Shown here: positions 1-8,855 of the stretch, piece after piece
How the letters are laid out: every line of letters begins with the position of its first letter
Position numbering within the stretch: position 1 is the first letter of the stretch
From: Pseudomonas sp. Q1-7
Lineage (GTDB): Bacteria; Pseudomonadota; Gammaproteobacteria; Pseudomonadales; Pseudomonadaceae
Assembly: GCF_028010285.1 (NCBI RefSeq)
Contig: NZ_CP116304.1
Coordinates: 4,232,501 to 4,296,500 of the forward strand
DNA length: 64,000 bases
Direction: 5' to 3'
Program-made: the position numbers and the translations under genes
The notes under the pieces: generated by a model
Database searches by the model: none
What the model saw: the letters and a program-made list of their open reading frames with translations, nothing else
What the model was told of the DNA's origin: nothing

Positions 1-1270
1 TGGCGGCGGCTTCCACGGTCAGCGCCACCAGGTCCTCGGGGTCGAGGTTGTGCAGGTGGGATTTGCCGCAGGCGCGGGCCATGGTCTGGGCTTCCAGCAC
101 CAGCACCCGCAGGTAGTTGGCCAGGCGGCGGCCGGCTTCCACCGGGTCCAGGCGCTTGGACAGCTCCGGGTCCTGGGTGGTGATGCCGGCCGGGTCGCGG
201 CCGTTCTGCCAGTCGTCGTAGTAACCGGCGGCCGAGCCGATCTTCTTCAGCTCGTCATCCAGGCGCGGATGGTTGTCGCCGAGGGCCACCAGGGCGGCGG
301 TGCCGATGGCCACCGCGTCGGCGCCCAGGGCCATGGCCTTGGCCACGTCGGCGCCGTTGCGGATGCCACCCGAGACGATCAGTTGCACTTTCCGGTGCAT
401 GCCCATCTCCTGCAGGGCCTGCACGGCTTGTGGAATGGCTGGGAGGATCGGGATGCCCACGTGCTCGATGAACACTTCCTGGGTGGCGGCGGTGCCGCCC
501 TGCATGCCGTCGAGGACGATCACGTCGGCGCCGGCCTTCACCGCCAGCTTGACGTCGTAGTAGGGGCGGCTGGCGCCGATCTTCACGTAGATGGGTTTTT
601 CCCAGTCGGTGATTTCTCGCAGTTCGGCAATCTTGATCGCCAGGTCGTCCGGGCCGGTCCAGTCCGGATGACGGCAGGCGCTGCGCTGGTCGACGCCAAT
701 GGGCAAGGTACGCATGCCGGCGACGCGCTCGGTCACCTTCATGCCCAGCAGCATGCCGCCGCCGCCCGGCTTGGCGCCCTGGCCGAGGACGATCTCGATG
801 GCGTCGGCCTTGCGCAGGTCATCGGGGTTCATGCCGTAACGCGACGGCAGGTACTGGTACACCAGGTGCTGCGACTGGCCGCGCTCTTCCGGGGTCATGC
901 CGCCGTCGCCGGTGGTGGTGCTGGTGCCGGCGATGCTGGCGCCACGGCCGAGCGCTTCCTTGGCGTTGGCGGACAGCGCGCCAAAGCTCATACCGGCGAT
1001 GGTCACCGGAATCTTCAGGTGGATGGGTTTCTTGGCGAAGCGGGTGCCAAGCACGACGTCGGTGCCGCATTTCTCGCGATAGCCTTCCAGCGGGTAGCGG
1101 GACACGGAAGCGCCGAGCAGCAGCAGGTCGTCGAAGTGCGGCAGCTTGCGCTTGGTGCCACCACCGCGGATGTCATAGATGCCGGTTTCGGCGGCGCGCT
1201 GGATTTCCTGGATGGTCAGGCGATCGAAGGTGGCGGATTCGCGCAGCACCGGAGTGTGTTTTTCGCTCAT
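1..1270 (-). CDS. mgsC: N-methylglutamate synthase subunit C, FMN-binding glutamate-synthase-like (partial, C-terminus off window)
   Basis: The minus-strand frame starts at an ATG (1268-1270; MSEKHTPVLRES) and is open to the left edge, so the C-terminus is missing; about 423 residues are visible. The protein matches the FMN-binding central domain of glutamate synthase, with segments such as IAGMSFGALSANAKEALGRG and GADVIVDGMQGGTAATQEV that form the FMN/2-oxoglutarate barrel. As the third subunit of N-methylglutamate synthase it would join the methylamine group to a glutamate skeleton. It lies 20 bp after mgsB and is the last visible gene of gmaS-mgsA-mgsB-mgsC. The same family is also called GlxD in rhizobia, so the pathway assignment rests on the mgd genes across the promoter region. 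Confidence 0.85.
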   Translation of the reverse strand, partial: MSEKHTPVLRESATFDRLTIQEIQRAAETGIYDIRGGGTKRKLPHFDDLLLLGASVSRYPLEGYREKCGTDVVLGTRFAKKPIHLKIPVTIAGMSFGALSANAKEALGRGASIAGTSTTTGDGGMTPEERGQSQHLVYQYLPSRYGMNPDDLRKADAIEIVLGQGAKPGGGGMLLGMKVTERVAGMRTLPIGVDQRSACRHPDWTGPDDLAIKIAELREITDWEKPIYVKIGASRPYYDVKLAVKAGADVIVLDGMQGGTAATQEVFIEHVGIPILPAIPQAVQALQEMGMHRKVQLIVSGGIRNGADVAKAMALGADAVAIGTAALVALGDNHPRLDDELKKIGSAAGYYDDWQNGRDPAGITTQDPELSKRLDPVEAGRRLANYLRVLVLEAQTMARACGKSHLHNLDPEDLVALTVEAAA

Positions 1271-1290
1271 GGGGTAGTCCTCGCTGCGGA

Positions 1291-1965
1291 TCAGTACGCG
1301 GATGCGTTATCGACTTTGAAGTTGTACAGCTGGCGAGCCGAGCCGTAGCGCCTGAAGCTGGCCGGGTCTTCGTTGAAGCCGGCGCGGTTGAGCAGCTCCT
1401 TCAGTTCCTCCAGGTGTTCGGCGCGCATTTCCTTCTGGATGCAGTCCGAGCCCAGGGACTTCACCGTGCCCTTCACGTAGATGCGGGTTTCATAGAGCGA
1501 GTCGCCCAGGGCGTCGCCGGCATCGCCGCACACCACCAGGCGCCCGGCCTGGGCCATGAAGCAGCTCATGTGGCCGATGCTGCCGCCGACGACGATGTCG
1601 ACGCCCTTCATGGAAATACCGCAGCGTGCGCCGGCATCACCTTCGATCACCAGCAGACCACCATGGGCGGTGGCGCCGGCGGCCTGGGAGGCATTGCCCT
1701 TCACCCGTACAGAGCCGGACATCATGTTCTCCGCCACACCGACGCCGACGTTGCCGTGCACGGTGACGCTGGCCCTCTGGTTCATGCCTGCACAGTAGTA
1801 GCCGGCATGGCCCTGGATATCGATGCTCACGGCCTGATTCACGCCCACGGCGAGGTTGTGCTTGCCGTCCGGATGGGTGACCACCCATTCGCGGTCCTGC
1901 ACGTCGCCGTGCAGGGCCTGGTTCAGTTCACGCACCGAGGCAGTGGAAAGATCAACGGTTTTCAT
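1291..1965 (-). CDS. mgsB: N-methylglutamate synthase subunit B (GXGXG-repeat, GlxC-like)
   Basis: This 224-residue protein is built almost wholly of the GXGXG beta-helix found at the C-terminus of glutamate synthase large subunits, seen as successive Gly-rich turns (VHGNVGVGVAENMMSGSVRV, then the stretch with GGLLVIEGDAGARCGISMKG). In glutamate synthase this domain braces the ammonia tunnel between the amidotransferase and the FMN barrel. Here it is a separate subunit sitting between the genes for those two partners, as in the three-subunit MgsABC enzyme. The start ATG lies 11 bp after the mgsA stop. Length is normal for the family. Confidence 0.87.
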   Translation of the reverse strand: MKTVDLSTASVRELNQALHGDVQDREWVVTHPDGKHNLAVGVNQAVSIDIQGHAGYYCAGMNQRASVTVHGNVGVGVAENMMSGSVRVKGNASQAAGATAHGGLLVIEGDAGARCGISMKGVDIVVGGSIGHMSCFMAQAGRLVVCGDAGDALGDSLYETRIYVKGTVKSLGSDCIQKEMRAEHLEELKELLNRAGFNEDPASFRRYGSARQLYNFKVDNASAY

Positions 1966-1976
1966 AGTTCAGCTCC

Positions 1977-2876
1977 TCAGGCGCGTTCCCAGATATACAT
2001 GGTGGCGGGTTCGGGCTCCCAGACCTTGGCGTTGTCGATGCCCGGCAGGCTGGCCAGCGCCTGGTACTCAGAGGCCATGGCGACGTAGTCGTCGGTTTCG
2101 GCGAGGATCGCCGGCTTGCAGGCGATCGGGTCGCGAATCACCGCGAAGCCGTTGCGGGTACCGATGGCAAAAGTGAAGAAGCCATCGAGGTCTTCCAGGG
2201 AGTGATCCAGCGCTTCCTTCAGGCTGTCCCCCTGTTGCAGGCGCCAGGTCAGGTAGCCGGCCGCGACTTCGGTGTCGTTCTCGGTTTCGAAGTTAATGCC
2301 CTGGCGCTTGAGTTCCTGGCGCAGGCGCGAGTGGTTGGAGAGCGAACCGTTGTGCACCAGGCAGAGGTCGGCGCCAGTGGAGAACGGGTGGCTGCCTTCC
2401 ATGGTCACCGCGCTTTCGGTAGCCATGCGGGTATGGCCGATGATGTGGCTGCCCTTCATGTTCGCGAGTCCGAAGCGCTCGGAGATCTCCTTCGGCAGGC
2501 CCATGCCCTTGAGAATTTCGATGCTCTGGCCGGCGCTCATGATGCGCACGTCGGGGGCAAGTGCGGCGAGCGCGGCGCGTGCGCGCTCTTCATCGCAGTT
2601 GACCTTGAGGACGGCAGCGCTGGCGTTCTTGAACCACTCCAGGGAGCAGCCGAGACGTCCTTCCAGGGCACCCATCAGGTGCTTCCAGCCATAGTCGGGG
2701 GCCGATGCTTGCAGGGTCAGCTTGACCCAACCGTCGGCCACTTCATCGCCGTAGATGGCGAAGCCGGCGCTGTCCGGACCACGGTCGGTCATGGCTTCGA
2801 GCATGGGTTCGAACAGTTTGCCGAGCTGGCCTTCCAGCTCGGGCTTCTTCAGGTAAAGGCCTACGATTCCGCACAT
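1977..2876 (-). CDS. mgsA: N-methylglutamate synthase subunit A (class-II glutamine amidotransferase-like)
   Basis: A 299-residue class-II (Ntn-type) amidotransferase domain. After removal of the initiator Met the protein would begin with the catalytic Cys (MCGIVGLYLKKPELEG). Further family segments are IIGHTRMATESAVTMEGSHPF and the LVHNGSLSNHSRLR loop. In MgsABC this subunit is thought to release methylamine from gamma-glutamylmethylamide made by GmaS. It lies 39 bp downstream of gmaS. The similar rhizobial protein is named GlxB; without the surrounding genes it could not be told apart from other stand-alone amidotransferases. Confidence 0.87.
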   Translation of the reverse strand: MCGIVGLYLKKPELEGQLGKLFEPMLEAMTDRGPDSAGFAIYGDEVADGWVKLTLQASAPDYGWKHLMGALEGRLGCSLEWFKNASAAVLKVNCDEERARAALAALAPDVRIMSAGQSIEILKGMGLPKEISERFGLANMKGSHIIGHTRMATESAVTMEGSHPFSTGADLCLVHNGSLSNHSRLRQELKRQGINFETENDTEVAAGYLTWRLQQGDSLKEALDHSLEDLDGFFTFAIGTRNGFAVIRDPIACKPAILAETDDYVAMASEYQALASLPGIDNAKVWEPEPATMYIWERA

Positions 2877-2915
2877 GGCGTATCTCCTCGGGGGCAGGTA
2901 AATGGGCGAAGGTTC

Positions 2916-4250
2916 TCAGAAGAATTCGGTGTAACGCTGGATCTCCCAGTCGGAGACGTGGCGGCTGTACTCCACCCACTCCATGCGCTTCTGCTTGATG
3001 AATTCGTCGACGATTTCGGGGCCGAGTACCTCGCGGAACAGCGAGTCGGCTTCCAGGGCGTCGGTGGCTTCCTTGAGCGATTGCGGCAGGGTCTTGATGC
3101 CGCGCGCGGATATTTCCTCCAGGCTCAGGTTGTAGAGGTTCTCGTTACAGACGGTGTCCGGCTCCAGCTGGCGGTCGATGCCGTCGAGGCCCGCGGCAAT
3201 GATCGCGGCGGTGACCAGATAGGGGTTACAGCCGGCATCCGGCAGGCGGAACTCCAGGCGGCCGTAGGGCACGCGCACCATGGCCGAGCGGTTGTTGGCG
3301 CCGAAGGCGATGAAGGCCGGTGCCCAGGTCGCGCCAGACAGCGAGCGACCCACCACCAGGCGCTTGTAGGAGTTCACCGTGGGGGCGGCAAAGGCGCACA
3401 GGGCCGGACCATGGGCCAGGAGACCAGCGGCAAAGTGGTAGGCCAGCTTGGAGAGCCCCATGCCGCTGGGGTCGTTCGGGTCGTGGAAGAGGTTCTTGTT
3501 GCTGGCGCTGCCGATCGACAGGTGGAAATGCATGCCGTTGCCGGCGCGCTTCGGATCGGGCTTGGGCATGAAGGAGCAGATCATGCCCATGTCGTTGGCG
3601 ATCTCGCCGGCAGCCATGCGGAAGAAGGTGAAGCGGTCCGCCGATTCCATGGCGTCGCTGTAGGTGTAGTTGATCTCGAACTGGCCGTTCGCGTCCTCGT
3701 GGTCGATCTGATAGATGTCGAAGCCCACCGGTTGCAGGGCTTCGGTCAGGCGTTCGAGGAATTCGCGGGAGCGCGACAGGCCCTTGTAGTCGTAGCAGGG
3801 CTTATCGAGGTTGTCGGTGGCGTCCACCAGTTGCAGCTTGCCGTCGGCGCCGCGGCGGAACAGGCTGAATTCCGGCTCCAGGCCGGTGTTCAGGGTCCAG
3901 CCCTTGTCGGTCAGGCGCTGGACCTGTTGTTGCAGCACATAGCGGGTGTCGTACGGCCAGGGCTTGCCATCCACATGGCCAATGCACACTACCCGGCCGT
4001 AGCCCGGCTGCCACGGTACCGGGATCAGAGTGGAGAGGTCGCCACGCGCCATGAAGTCCGGACCGTGGGGTTCCATACCCATGCCGCAGATAGCGAAGCC
4101 GGCGAATCCGGCGCCATCCTCGGCCACCGTCTTGAGGCCAGACACCGGCACGGACTTGGTCTTCGCGGCGCCGTGGATATCGACAAACTGGGCCAGCACG
4201 TACTTGATGCCGTGCTGGTCGATGATGCGCTGCGTTTCAGTTGGCAACAT
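2916..4250 (-). CDS. gmaS: Gamma-glutamylmethylamide synthetase (glutamine synthetase family)
   Basis: A 444-residue member of the glutamine synthetase superfamily, shorter than housekeeping GlnA. The catalytic-domain signatures are visible: [12 protein letters not shown] (Glu metal ligands), [14 protein letters not shown], the GNGMHFHLS His segment, and the [20 protein letters not shown] Arg segment. It would ligate methylamine to glutamate with ATP to give gamma-glutamylmethylamide. It is the first gene of the leftward operon with mgsABC. The divergent promoter region carries repeats shared with the purU-folD-mgd operon. GS-III/GlnT, glutamylpolyamine or glutamylanilide ligases are alternatives on homology alone; the full mgs and mgd sets beside it favour GmaS. 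Confidence 0.87.
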   Translation of the reverse strand: MLPTETQRIIDQHGIKYVLAQFVDIHGAAKTKSVPVSGLKTVAEDGAGFAGFAICGMGMEPHGPDFMARGDLSTLIPVPWQPGYGRVVCIGHVDGKPWPYDTRYVLQQQVQRLTDKGWTLNTGLEPEFSLFRRGADGKLQLVDATDNLDKPCYDYKGLSRSREFLERLTEALQPVGFDIYQIDHEDANGQFEINYTYSDAMESADRFTFFRMAAGEIANDMGMICSFMPKPDPKRAGNGMHFHLSIGSASNKNLFHDPNDPSGMGLSKLAYHFAAGLLAHGPALCAFAAPTVNSYKRLVVGRSLSGATWAPAFIAFGANNRSAMVRVPYGRLEFRLPDAGCNPYLVTAAIIAAGLDGIDRQLEPDTVCNENLYNLSLEEISARGIKTLPQSLKEATDALEADSLFREVLGPEIVDEFIKQKRMEWVEYSRHVSDWEIQRYTEFF

Positions 4251-4605
4251 GGGTCTTCACTCCTGGAAAAGGGCAAGGCGGTCGTTGGATGGCAGGCGAT
4301 CAGAGACAGGGCGGCGCACGACTGCCACCGTGGTCCGGGTCGTCTGAATGAGCAGGTGGCGGTCAGGCTTTTTCATTGAATTCCATACAGGAAACTTAGT
4401 TTCCCATCAGGAATGCAATCAGCTTGCCAATCTGAAATGCGCGGGGAGGAAGAACTCGGTTTAGCTCCGAGCTACTGTTTATATGGGAAAATCCTTTTCA
4501 CTGTGGGAAAGTCCCGTGTCCCCATCCGGAGTGGGACGCCCGGAGTCGCACTTTCTCAGTGCGAAAAATAATTTCTTGAACTGAAATCGTGCAGGACAGC
4601 CACTC
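4251..4605. other. Divergent intergenic region gmaS / XRE-cupin regulator
   Basis: A 355-bp non-coding region separating two divergent units. Besides site A it holds two inverted copies of the TTTCCCA core: ATATGGGAAAA at 4481-4491 and CTGTGGGAAA at 4501-4510 (TTTCCCACAG on the other strand). No gene is seen. The AT-rich stretch near 4475-4600 is the probable promoter of the regulator gene. Confidence 0.5.
4390..4413. promoter_or_regulatory. Candidate operator, site A (gmaS / regulator promoter region)
   Basis: The site has the short palindrome GGAAAC-TTA-GTTTCC (4390-4404) running into TTCCCATCAG (4401-4410). It matches 19 of 24 positions of site C at 5422-5445 in front of purU. It lies about 140 bp upstream of gmaS. 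The likely binder is the XRE-cupin protein encoded between the two sites; that link is inference. Confidence 0.55.
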
Positions 4606-5199
4606 ATGACCACTGAGACCCCTCCCCGCCTCCGCCTGGAGCAGTACCTGGGCATGCAGATCAAGCGCCAGCGCCAGGCGCAGGAACTGAAGCTGGCGGA
4701 CGTGGCGCGTATCGCCGGAATCAGCCAGGGCATGTTGAGCAAGATCGAGAACGCCCAGGTGTCCACCAGCCTGGATACCCTGAGCCGTCTGTGCGACGTG
4801 CTGGGCATGCCCATGTCCAAGCTGTTCAGCCAGTACGACCAGCCCGACGGCAACGCCATCCTGGTGAAGGCCGGTGATGGCCTGGAAGTGGTCCGCCGCG
4901 GCACCGAGAAGGGCCACACCTATCACCTGCTCAACCACACCCGTGGACCGAAGAAGAACTTCGAGGCCTACATGGTGAGCATGGATGACGCCAGCGAAGA
5001 GTTCCCCACCTTCGCCCACCCCGGCACGGAGTTTCTCCACCTGCTGGAAGGCGAACTGGTGTACCGCCACGGCAACCAGCTCTACCACATGCAGGCCGGG
5101 GACAGCCTGACCTTCGACGGCGACGTGCCCCATGGTCCGGAGAAGCTGCTGCAGGTGCCGATCCGCCTGTTGTCGGTGATGAACTACGGCAACGAGTAA
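4606..5199 (+). CDS. XRE-family transcriptional regulator with C-terminal cupin domain
   Basis: A 197-residue protein with an N-terminal helix-turn-helix at about residues 14-70 (KLADVARIAGISQGMLSKIE followed by the typical STSLDTLSRLCDVLGM helix) and a cupin barrel at about 115-190 (GTEFLHLLEGELVYRHGNQL, then GDSLTFDGDVPHG). Such proteins regulate neighbouring nitrogen or amine catabolic genes in response to a small ligand held in the cupin. It lies between gmaS-mgsABC and purU-folD-mgdABCD and is the natural candidate to bind the shared TTCCCATCAG motif. Its ligand is not known; methylamine or a gamma-glutamyl derivative would fit the context. Confidence 0.85.
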   Translation: MTTETPPRLRLEQYLGMQIKRQRQAQELKLADVARIAGISQGMLSKIENAQVSTSLDTLSRLCDVLGMPMSKLFSQYDQPDGNAILVKAGDGLEVVRRGTEKGHTYHLLNHTRGPKKNFEAYMVSMDDASEEFPTFAHPGTEFLHLLEGELVYRHGNQLYHMQAGDSLTFDGDVPHGPEKLLQVPIRLLSVMNYGNE

Positions 5200-5217
5200 A
5201 GCCCTCCCGATTTCCCC

Positions 5218-5278
5218 GTAGGAGCGAGCCCTGCTCGCCCACAGCCCGAGCGCGAACCTTCGCGATCAGCGCGCGCTT
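5218..5278. repeat. REP-like intergenic palindromic repeat
   Basis: GTAGGAGCGAGC-CCT-GCTCGCC (5218-5239) is followed by a second small inverted repeat, CGCGAACCTTCGCG, at about 5252-5265. The core matches the well-known Pseudomonas GTAGGAGCGAGC repeat family. It sits just after the regulator stop codon and could act as a weak terminator. Confidence 0.55.
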
Positions 5279-5370
5279 CTACCGGTTCAGTTTCAGCGCG
5301 CAGCCCGGATGCAAACCGGGAACCCCCGCCCCGCCGTCCGCCGACGTTAGTTTCCTACCACGATAAAAAT

Positions 5371-5382
5371 TTTCCCAACAGG
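5371..5382. promoter_or_regulatory. Candidate operator, site B
   Basis: TTTCCCAACAGG differs by one base from TTTCCCATCAGG at 4400-4411 (site A). It lies 40-50 bp upstream of site C in the purU promoter region, suggesting tandem binding. Function is inferred from the repetition only. Confidence 0.4.
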
Positions 5383-5421
5383 CTAGACCTGCACCCGCGC
5401 TTCGCCTATAAAAGCGCCAAG

Positions 5422-5445
5422 GGAAAGTTTTATTCCCATCAGTAA
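5422..5445. promoter_or_regulatory. Candidate operator, site C (purU-folD-mgd promoter)
   Basis: The site contains a GGGAA/TTCCC inverted repeat (5421-5437) and the exact 10-mer TTCCCATCAG (5433-5442) also present at 4401-4410. It lies about 90 bp upstream of the purU start, so it may overlap or flank the promoter. Confidence 0.55.
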
Positions 5446-5531
5446 AAACAACACCACCGATAAAACCCCGTTCCACCCTTGAAGATTTCCGCCTTGCGCT
5501 GAGCTGCCGCCACTCCAACAGAGGACCAGTC

Positions 5532-6398
5532 ATGCAACACGCCACCAGCCATTTCATCCTCAAGATCAGTTGCCCGGCCGTATCGGGCATTGTCGCGGCG
5601 GTGACCACCTACCTGGCGGAAAAGGGTTGCTACATCAGCGAGATGTCGCAGTTCGACGACGACACCAGCGGCCGTTTCTTCATGCGCGCGGTGTTCCGCT
5701 TCAACGACCAGTACGACGGCGACATCGACGAAATCGAGCAAGGCTTCGATGCCGTCGCCCGCCGCTTCGACATGGAGTGGACCCTGCACAGCACCACCCA
5801 GCCCATGCGCGTGTTATTGATGGTGAGCAAGTACGACCACTGCCTGTCCGACCTGCTCTACCGCCACCAGAAAGGCGAGATGGACATGCAGATCACCGCC
5901 ATCGTCTCCAACCACCTGGACCTGCGTCCGATGGCCGAGCGCGAAGGCATCCGCTTCATCTACCTGCCGGTCACCCGCGACACCAAGGCCCAGCAGGAAG
6001 CGGCGCTGATGAAGATCATTGATGAAACGCAGACCGAGCTGGTGGTGCTCGCGCGCTACATGCAGATCCTCTCCGACGACCTGTGCAAGCAACTCTCCGG
6101 CCGCGCCATCAACATCCACCACTCGTTCCTCCCCGGCTTCAAGGGGGCCAAGCCCTACCACCAGGCTTACGAGCGTGGTGTGAAGCTGATCGGCGCCACC
6201 GCCCACTATGTCACCTCGGACCTCGACGAAGGCCCGATCATCGAGCAGGAAGTGCAGCGTGTGGATCACGCCTATCTCCCCGACGACCTTGTGGCGGTGG
6301 GGCGTGATACCGAAACCGTGGCCCTGTCCAAGGCGGTGAAATATCACCTGGAGCACCGGGTCTTCCTCAATGGCGACCGCACGGTGATCTTCCGGTGA
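5532..6398 (+). CDS. purU: Formyltetrahydrofolate deformylase
   Basis: A 288-residue protein with an N-terminal ACT domain (about 7-85) and a formyltransferase-fold catalytic domain (about 90-285). The catalytic region [20 protein letters not shown] and the [19 protein letters not shown] segment carry the conserved Asn, His and Asp. PurU splits 10-formyl-THF to formate and THF. Here it is first in an operon with folD and the N-methylglutamate dehydrogenase genes, so it probably drains one-carbon units from the N-methyl group rather than serving purine balance. An AGAGGA ribosome site precedes the ATG. It overlaps folD by 4 bp. Confidence 0.93.
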   Translation: MQHATSHFILKISCPAVSGIVAAVTTYLAEKGCYISEMSQFDDDTSGRFFMRAVFRFNDQYDGDIDEIEQGFDAVARRFDMEWTLHSTTQPMRVLLMVSKYDHCLSDLLYRHQKGEMDMQITAIVSNHLDLRPMAEREGIRFIYLPVTRDTKAQQEAALMKIIDETQTELVVLARYMQILSDDLCKQLSGRAINIHHSFLPGFKGAKPYHQAYERGVKLIGATAHYVTSDLDEGPIIEQEVQRVDHAYLPDDLVAVGRDTETVALSKAVKYHLEHRVFLNGDRTVIFR

Positions 6399-7318
6399 AC
6401 GCTCAAGCCCCCATCAAGCTGATCGACGGCAAGGCGGCCGCTGCCCGCGTGCTGGCCGAAGTGGCCGAGGAAGTACGCGAGATGAAAGCCGGTGGCGTTG
6501 CCCCTGCACTAGCAGTCGTGTTGGTCGGCCACGATCCGGCCAGCCAGGTCTACGTGCGCAACAAGGTGCTGCGGGCCGAGGAATGCGGTATCCGTTCCCT
6601 CGAACACAAGTTGCCGGCAAGCACCGCCGAAGCCGACCTGCTGGCACTTATCCGCGGCCTCAACGCCGACAGCGGCGTCAACGGCATCCTCGTGCAACTG
6701 CCGCTGCCGGCGCATATCGATGAAACCCGCGTGCTGCAGGCCATCGACCCGCTGAAGGACGTCGACGGCTTCCATGCCGAGAACGTCGGTGGCCTCAGCC
6801 AGGGACGCGAGGTGCTCACCCCCTGCACCCCGGCCGGCTGCCTGCGCCTGTTGCAGGACACCTGCGGCGATCTCTCCGGCCAACATGCGGTGGTGATCGG
6901 CCGCTCCAACATCGTCGGCAAGCCGATGGCCGCCCTGCTGCTCAAGGCCCATTGCTCGGTGACCGTGGTGCATTCAAAAAGCGCCAACCTGCGCGAGCTG
7001 TGCCGCCAGGCCGACATCGTGATCGCCGCCGTCGGCCGTCCACGGCTGGTGGATGCCGACTGGCTGAAACCCGGCGCCGTGGTCATCGATGTCGGCATCA
7101 ACCGCATCGAGGAAGACGGCCGCGCGAAGCTCGTCGGTGACGTCGACTTCGACAGCGCCCTCACCCGCGCCGCCGCCATCACCCCGGTGCCCGGCGGTGT
7201 CGGCCCCATGACCATCGCCTTCCTGATGAAGAACACCCTGGCCGCGGCGCGCCTCCAGCACCCCGCTCCATCCACTCCTGCCCAGTTCCCGGAGGCGCCA
7301 TGCCCTTCAATCTCCTGA
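6395..7318 (+). CDS. folD: Bifunctional methylene-THF dehydrogenase / methenyl-THF cyclohydrolase
   Basis: A 307-residue FolD with the substrate-binding YVRNK Tyr/Lys pair, the [16 protein letters not shown] loop and the NADP-binding [15 protein letters not shown] segment. It oxidises 5,10-methylene-THF to 10-formyl-THF, the step between N-methylglutamate dehydrogenase and PurU. The start is a GTG overlapping the purU stop (GTGA). The last 19 bp overlap the mgdA start, so expression is translationally coupled at both ends. The C-terminus is slightly longer than housekeeping FolD. It is probably a dedicated second copy. Confidence 0.92.
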   Translation: MNAQAPIKLIDGKAAAARVLAEVAEEVREMKAGGVAPALAVVLVGHDPASQVYVRNKVLRAEECGIRSLEHKLPASTAEADLLALIRGLNADSGVNGILVQLPLPAHIDETRVLQAIDPLKDVDGFHAENVGGLSQGREVLTPCTPAGCLRLLQDTCGDLSGQHAVVIGRSNIVGKPMAALLLKAHCSVTVVHSKSANLRELCRQADIVIAAVGRPRLVDADWLKPGAVVIDVGINRIEEDGRAKLVGDVDFDSALTRAAAITPVPGGVGPMTIAFLMKNTLAAARLQHPAPSTPAQFPEAPCPSIS

Positions 7319-8541
7319 AATACGGCCTGAGCTCCGAGTACCCGGTGGAGGTGGACCTGCCACCGCCCACCGATCTCAAGCCGGCCTACGACGTGGTCAT
7401 CATCGGCGGCGGCGGCCACGGCCTGGCCATCGCCTACTACCTCAGCAAGTACCACGGCATCACCAATGTCGCGGTGCTGGAGAAGTCCTACCTGGGCGGC
7501 GGCAACACCGCGCGTAACACGGCGGTGATCCGTTCCAACTACCTCACCTCCGAAGGCGTGCGCTTCTACGCCGAGTCGGTGAAGCTGTTCCAGAACCTCT
7601 CCAACGAGTTCGACTTCAACATCATGTACTCCGAGCGCGGCCAGCTCACCCTGGCCCACACGGACGCCACGGTACGCGCCTTCCGCCAGCGCGCCGAAGT
7701 GAACAAGCACTTCGGTGGCCGCACCGAGATGATCGACCGCCAGCAGATCCGCGAACTGGTGCCGACCCTCAACCTTGACCCTGGTCATCTGCCGGTGATT
7801 GCGGGCCTATGGCACATCGACGGCGCCACCGCCCGCCACGACGCCGTGGCTTGGGGCTACGCCAAGCAGGCCGCCAAGCGCGGGGTGGAAATCCACCAGC
7901 TCACCGAAGTGCAGGACCTGGTGATCGAGAACGGCCGCATCACCGCGGTGAAGACCAACCGCGGCACGGTGAAATGCGGTTGCGCGGTGCAGGCCATCGC
8001 CGGCGCCAGTTCGCTGATGCTGGCCAAGGCGGGCATTCGCGCGCCGATCCACACCTACCCGCTGCAAGCGATGGTGACCCAGCCGTTCAAGCCCTTCCTC
8101 GACCCGCTGGTGAGCTCCTCCGCCCTGCACTGCTACGTGCAACAGACCAGCCGGGGCGAGATCGTGTTCGGCGGCGGCTCGGACCCGTACCCGCTGTACA
8201 ACACGCGCTCCACCCTGGACCTGAAGGAAAGCCTGCTGGCCCACGCCATCGAGATGTTCCCCTTCATGGCCAACGCCAAGCTGATGCGCCAGTGGGCGGG
8301 CATCACCGACATGACCCCGGACTACAGCCCGATCATGGGCCTGTCGCCGGTGCAGAACTATTACCTAGACGCCGGTTGGGGCACCTGGGGCTTCAAGTCC
8401 ACGCCCATCTGCGGCAAGACCATGGCCGAACTGGTGGCCAGCGGCGGCAAAGTGCCGGACCTGATCAAGCCCTTCGCCCTCGACCGCTTCAGCACCTTCC
8501 AACAGGTCAACGAAATGGGCGCCACGGCAGCAAGTCACTAA
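7300..8541 (+). CDS. mgdA: N-methylglutamate dehydrogenase subunit A (sarcosine oxidase beta-like)
   Basis: A 413-residue FAD protein of the SoxB/DAO family. The dinucleotide fold [19 protein letters not shown] (about residues 29-47) is followed by the [17 protein letters not shown] segment typical of heterotetrameric sarcosine oxidase beta chains, and a C-terminal [20 protein letters not shown]. It would bear the catalytic flavin that oxidises the N-methyl group of N-methylglutamate. It is followed by homologues of SoxD, SoxA and SoxG. Sarcosine oxidase is the main alternative; the gmaS-mgsABC set across the regulator and the altered MgdB favour N-methylglutamate as substrate. Confidence 0.85.
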   Translation: MPFNLLKYGLSSEYPVEVDLPPPTDLKPAYDVVIIGGGGHGLAIAYYLSKYHGITNVAVLEKSYLGGGNTARNTAVIRSNYLTSEGVRFYAESVKLFQNLSNEFDFNIMYSERGQLTLAHTDATVRAFRQRAEVNKHFGGRTEMIDRQQIRELVPTLNLDPGHLPVIAGLWHIDGATARHDAVAWGYAKQAAKRGVEIHQLTEVQDLVIENGRITAVKTNRGTVKCGCAVQAIAGASSLMLAKAGIRAPIHTYPLQAMVTQPFKPFLDPLVSSSALHCYVQQTSRGEIVFGGGSDPYPLYNTRSTLDLKESLLAHAIEMFPFMANAKLMRQWAGITDMTPDYSPIMGLSPVQNYYLDAGWGTWGFKSTPICGKTMAELVASGGKVPDLIKPFALDRFSTFQQVNEMGATAASH

Positions 8542-8552
8542 GGGGAACCACC

Positions 8553-8855
8553 ATGAAAATCATGAACTGCCCGCTCAACGGCCCCCGGAACATCAGCGAA
8601 TTCACCTACGGCGGTGAGTTCAAGGTCATGCCTGACCCGGCCACCTGCACCGACGCCGAATGGGCCGATTACGTATTCAACAGCGACAACGCCGCCGGCG
8701 TGGTACGCGAGTGGTGGATGCACAACGCCTCCAGCTACTGGTTCCTCGCCGAACGCCATACGGTCACCGACCAGATCATTCGCACCTTCGACCCGAAGGA
8801 ACTCTTCACCCAGCGGGTCGAGTTCGCCACGCACGCCCAGGAGATCGCCGGATGA
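8553..8855 (+). CDS. mgdB: N-methylglutamate dehydrogenase subunit B (sarcosine oxidase delta-like)
   Basis: A 100-residue small subunit starting at ATG 8553 after a GGGGA ribosome site. The SoxD-like pattern is clear: CPLNGPRNISEFTYGGEF near the N-terminus, DAEWADYVFNSDN, then REWWMHNASSYWFLAERHTV. SoxD binds zinc with a CPYCG pair and a later Cys; here the second Cys of the pair is Asn (CPLNG) and the later one is absent (HNASSYW), so the classical zinc site is not preserved. The stop overlaps the mgdC ATG (ATGA). Confidence 0.85.
   Translation: MKIMNCPLNGPRNISEFTYGGEFKVMPDPATCTDAEWADYVFNSDNAAGVVREWWMHNASSYWFLAERHTVTDQIIRTFDPKELFTQRVEFATHAQEIAG

Larger units (their letters stand above)
5200..5531. 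other. Intergenic region upstream of purU, with REP-like repeat and operator copies
   Basis: A 332-bp gap. Its left part (5218-5278) carries a GTAGGAGCGAGCCCTGCTCG palindrome of the type scattered between genes in pseudomonads. Its right part is AT-rich and carries two copies of the TTCCCA-CAG motif listed separately. No open frame in it looks coding. Confidence 0.5.

Noticed and set aside
2202-4379. Plus-strand open frame of about 725 codons opposite gmaS and mgsA
   Set aside because: Shadow frame; the minus-strand genes carry full catalytic motifs of known families.
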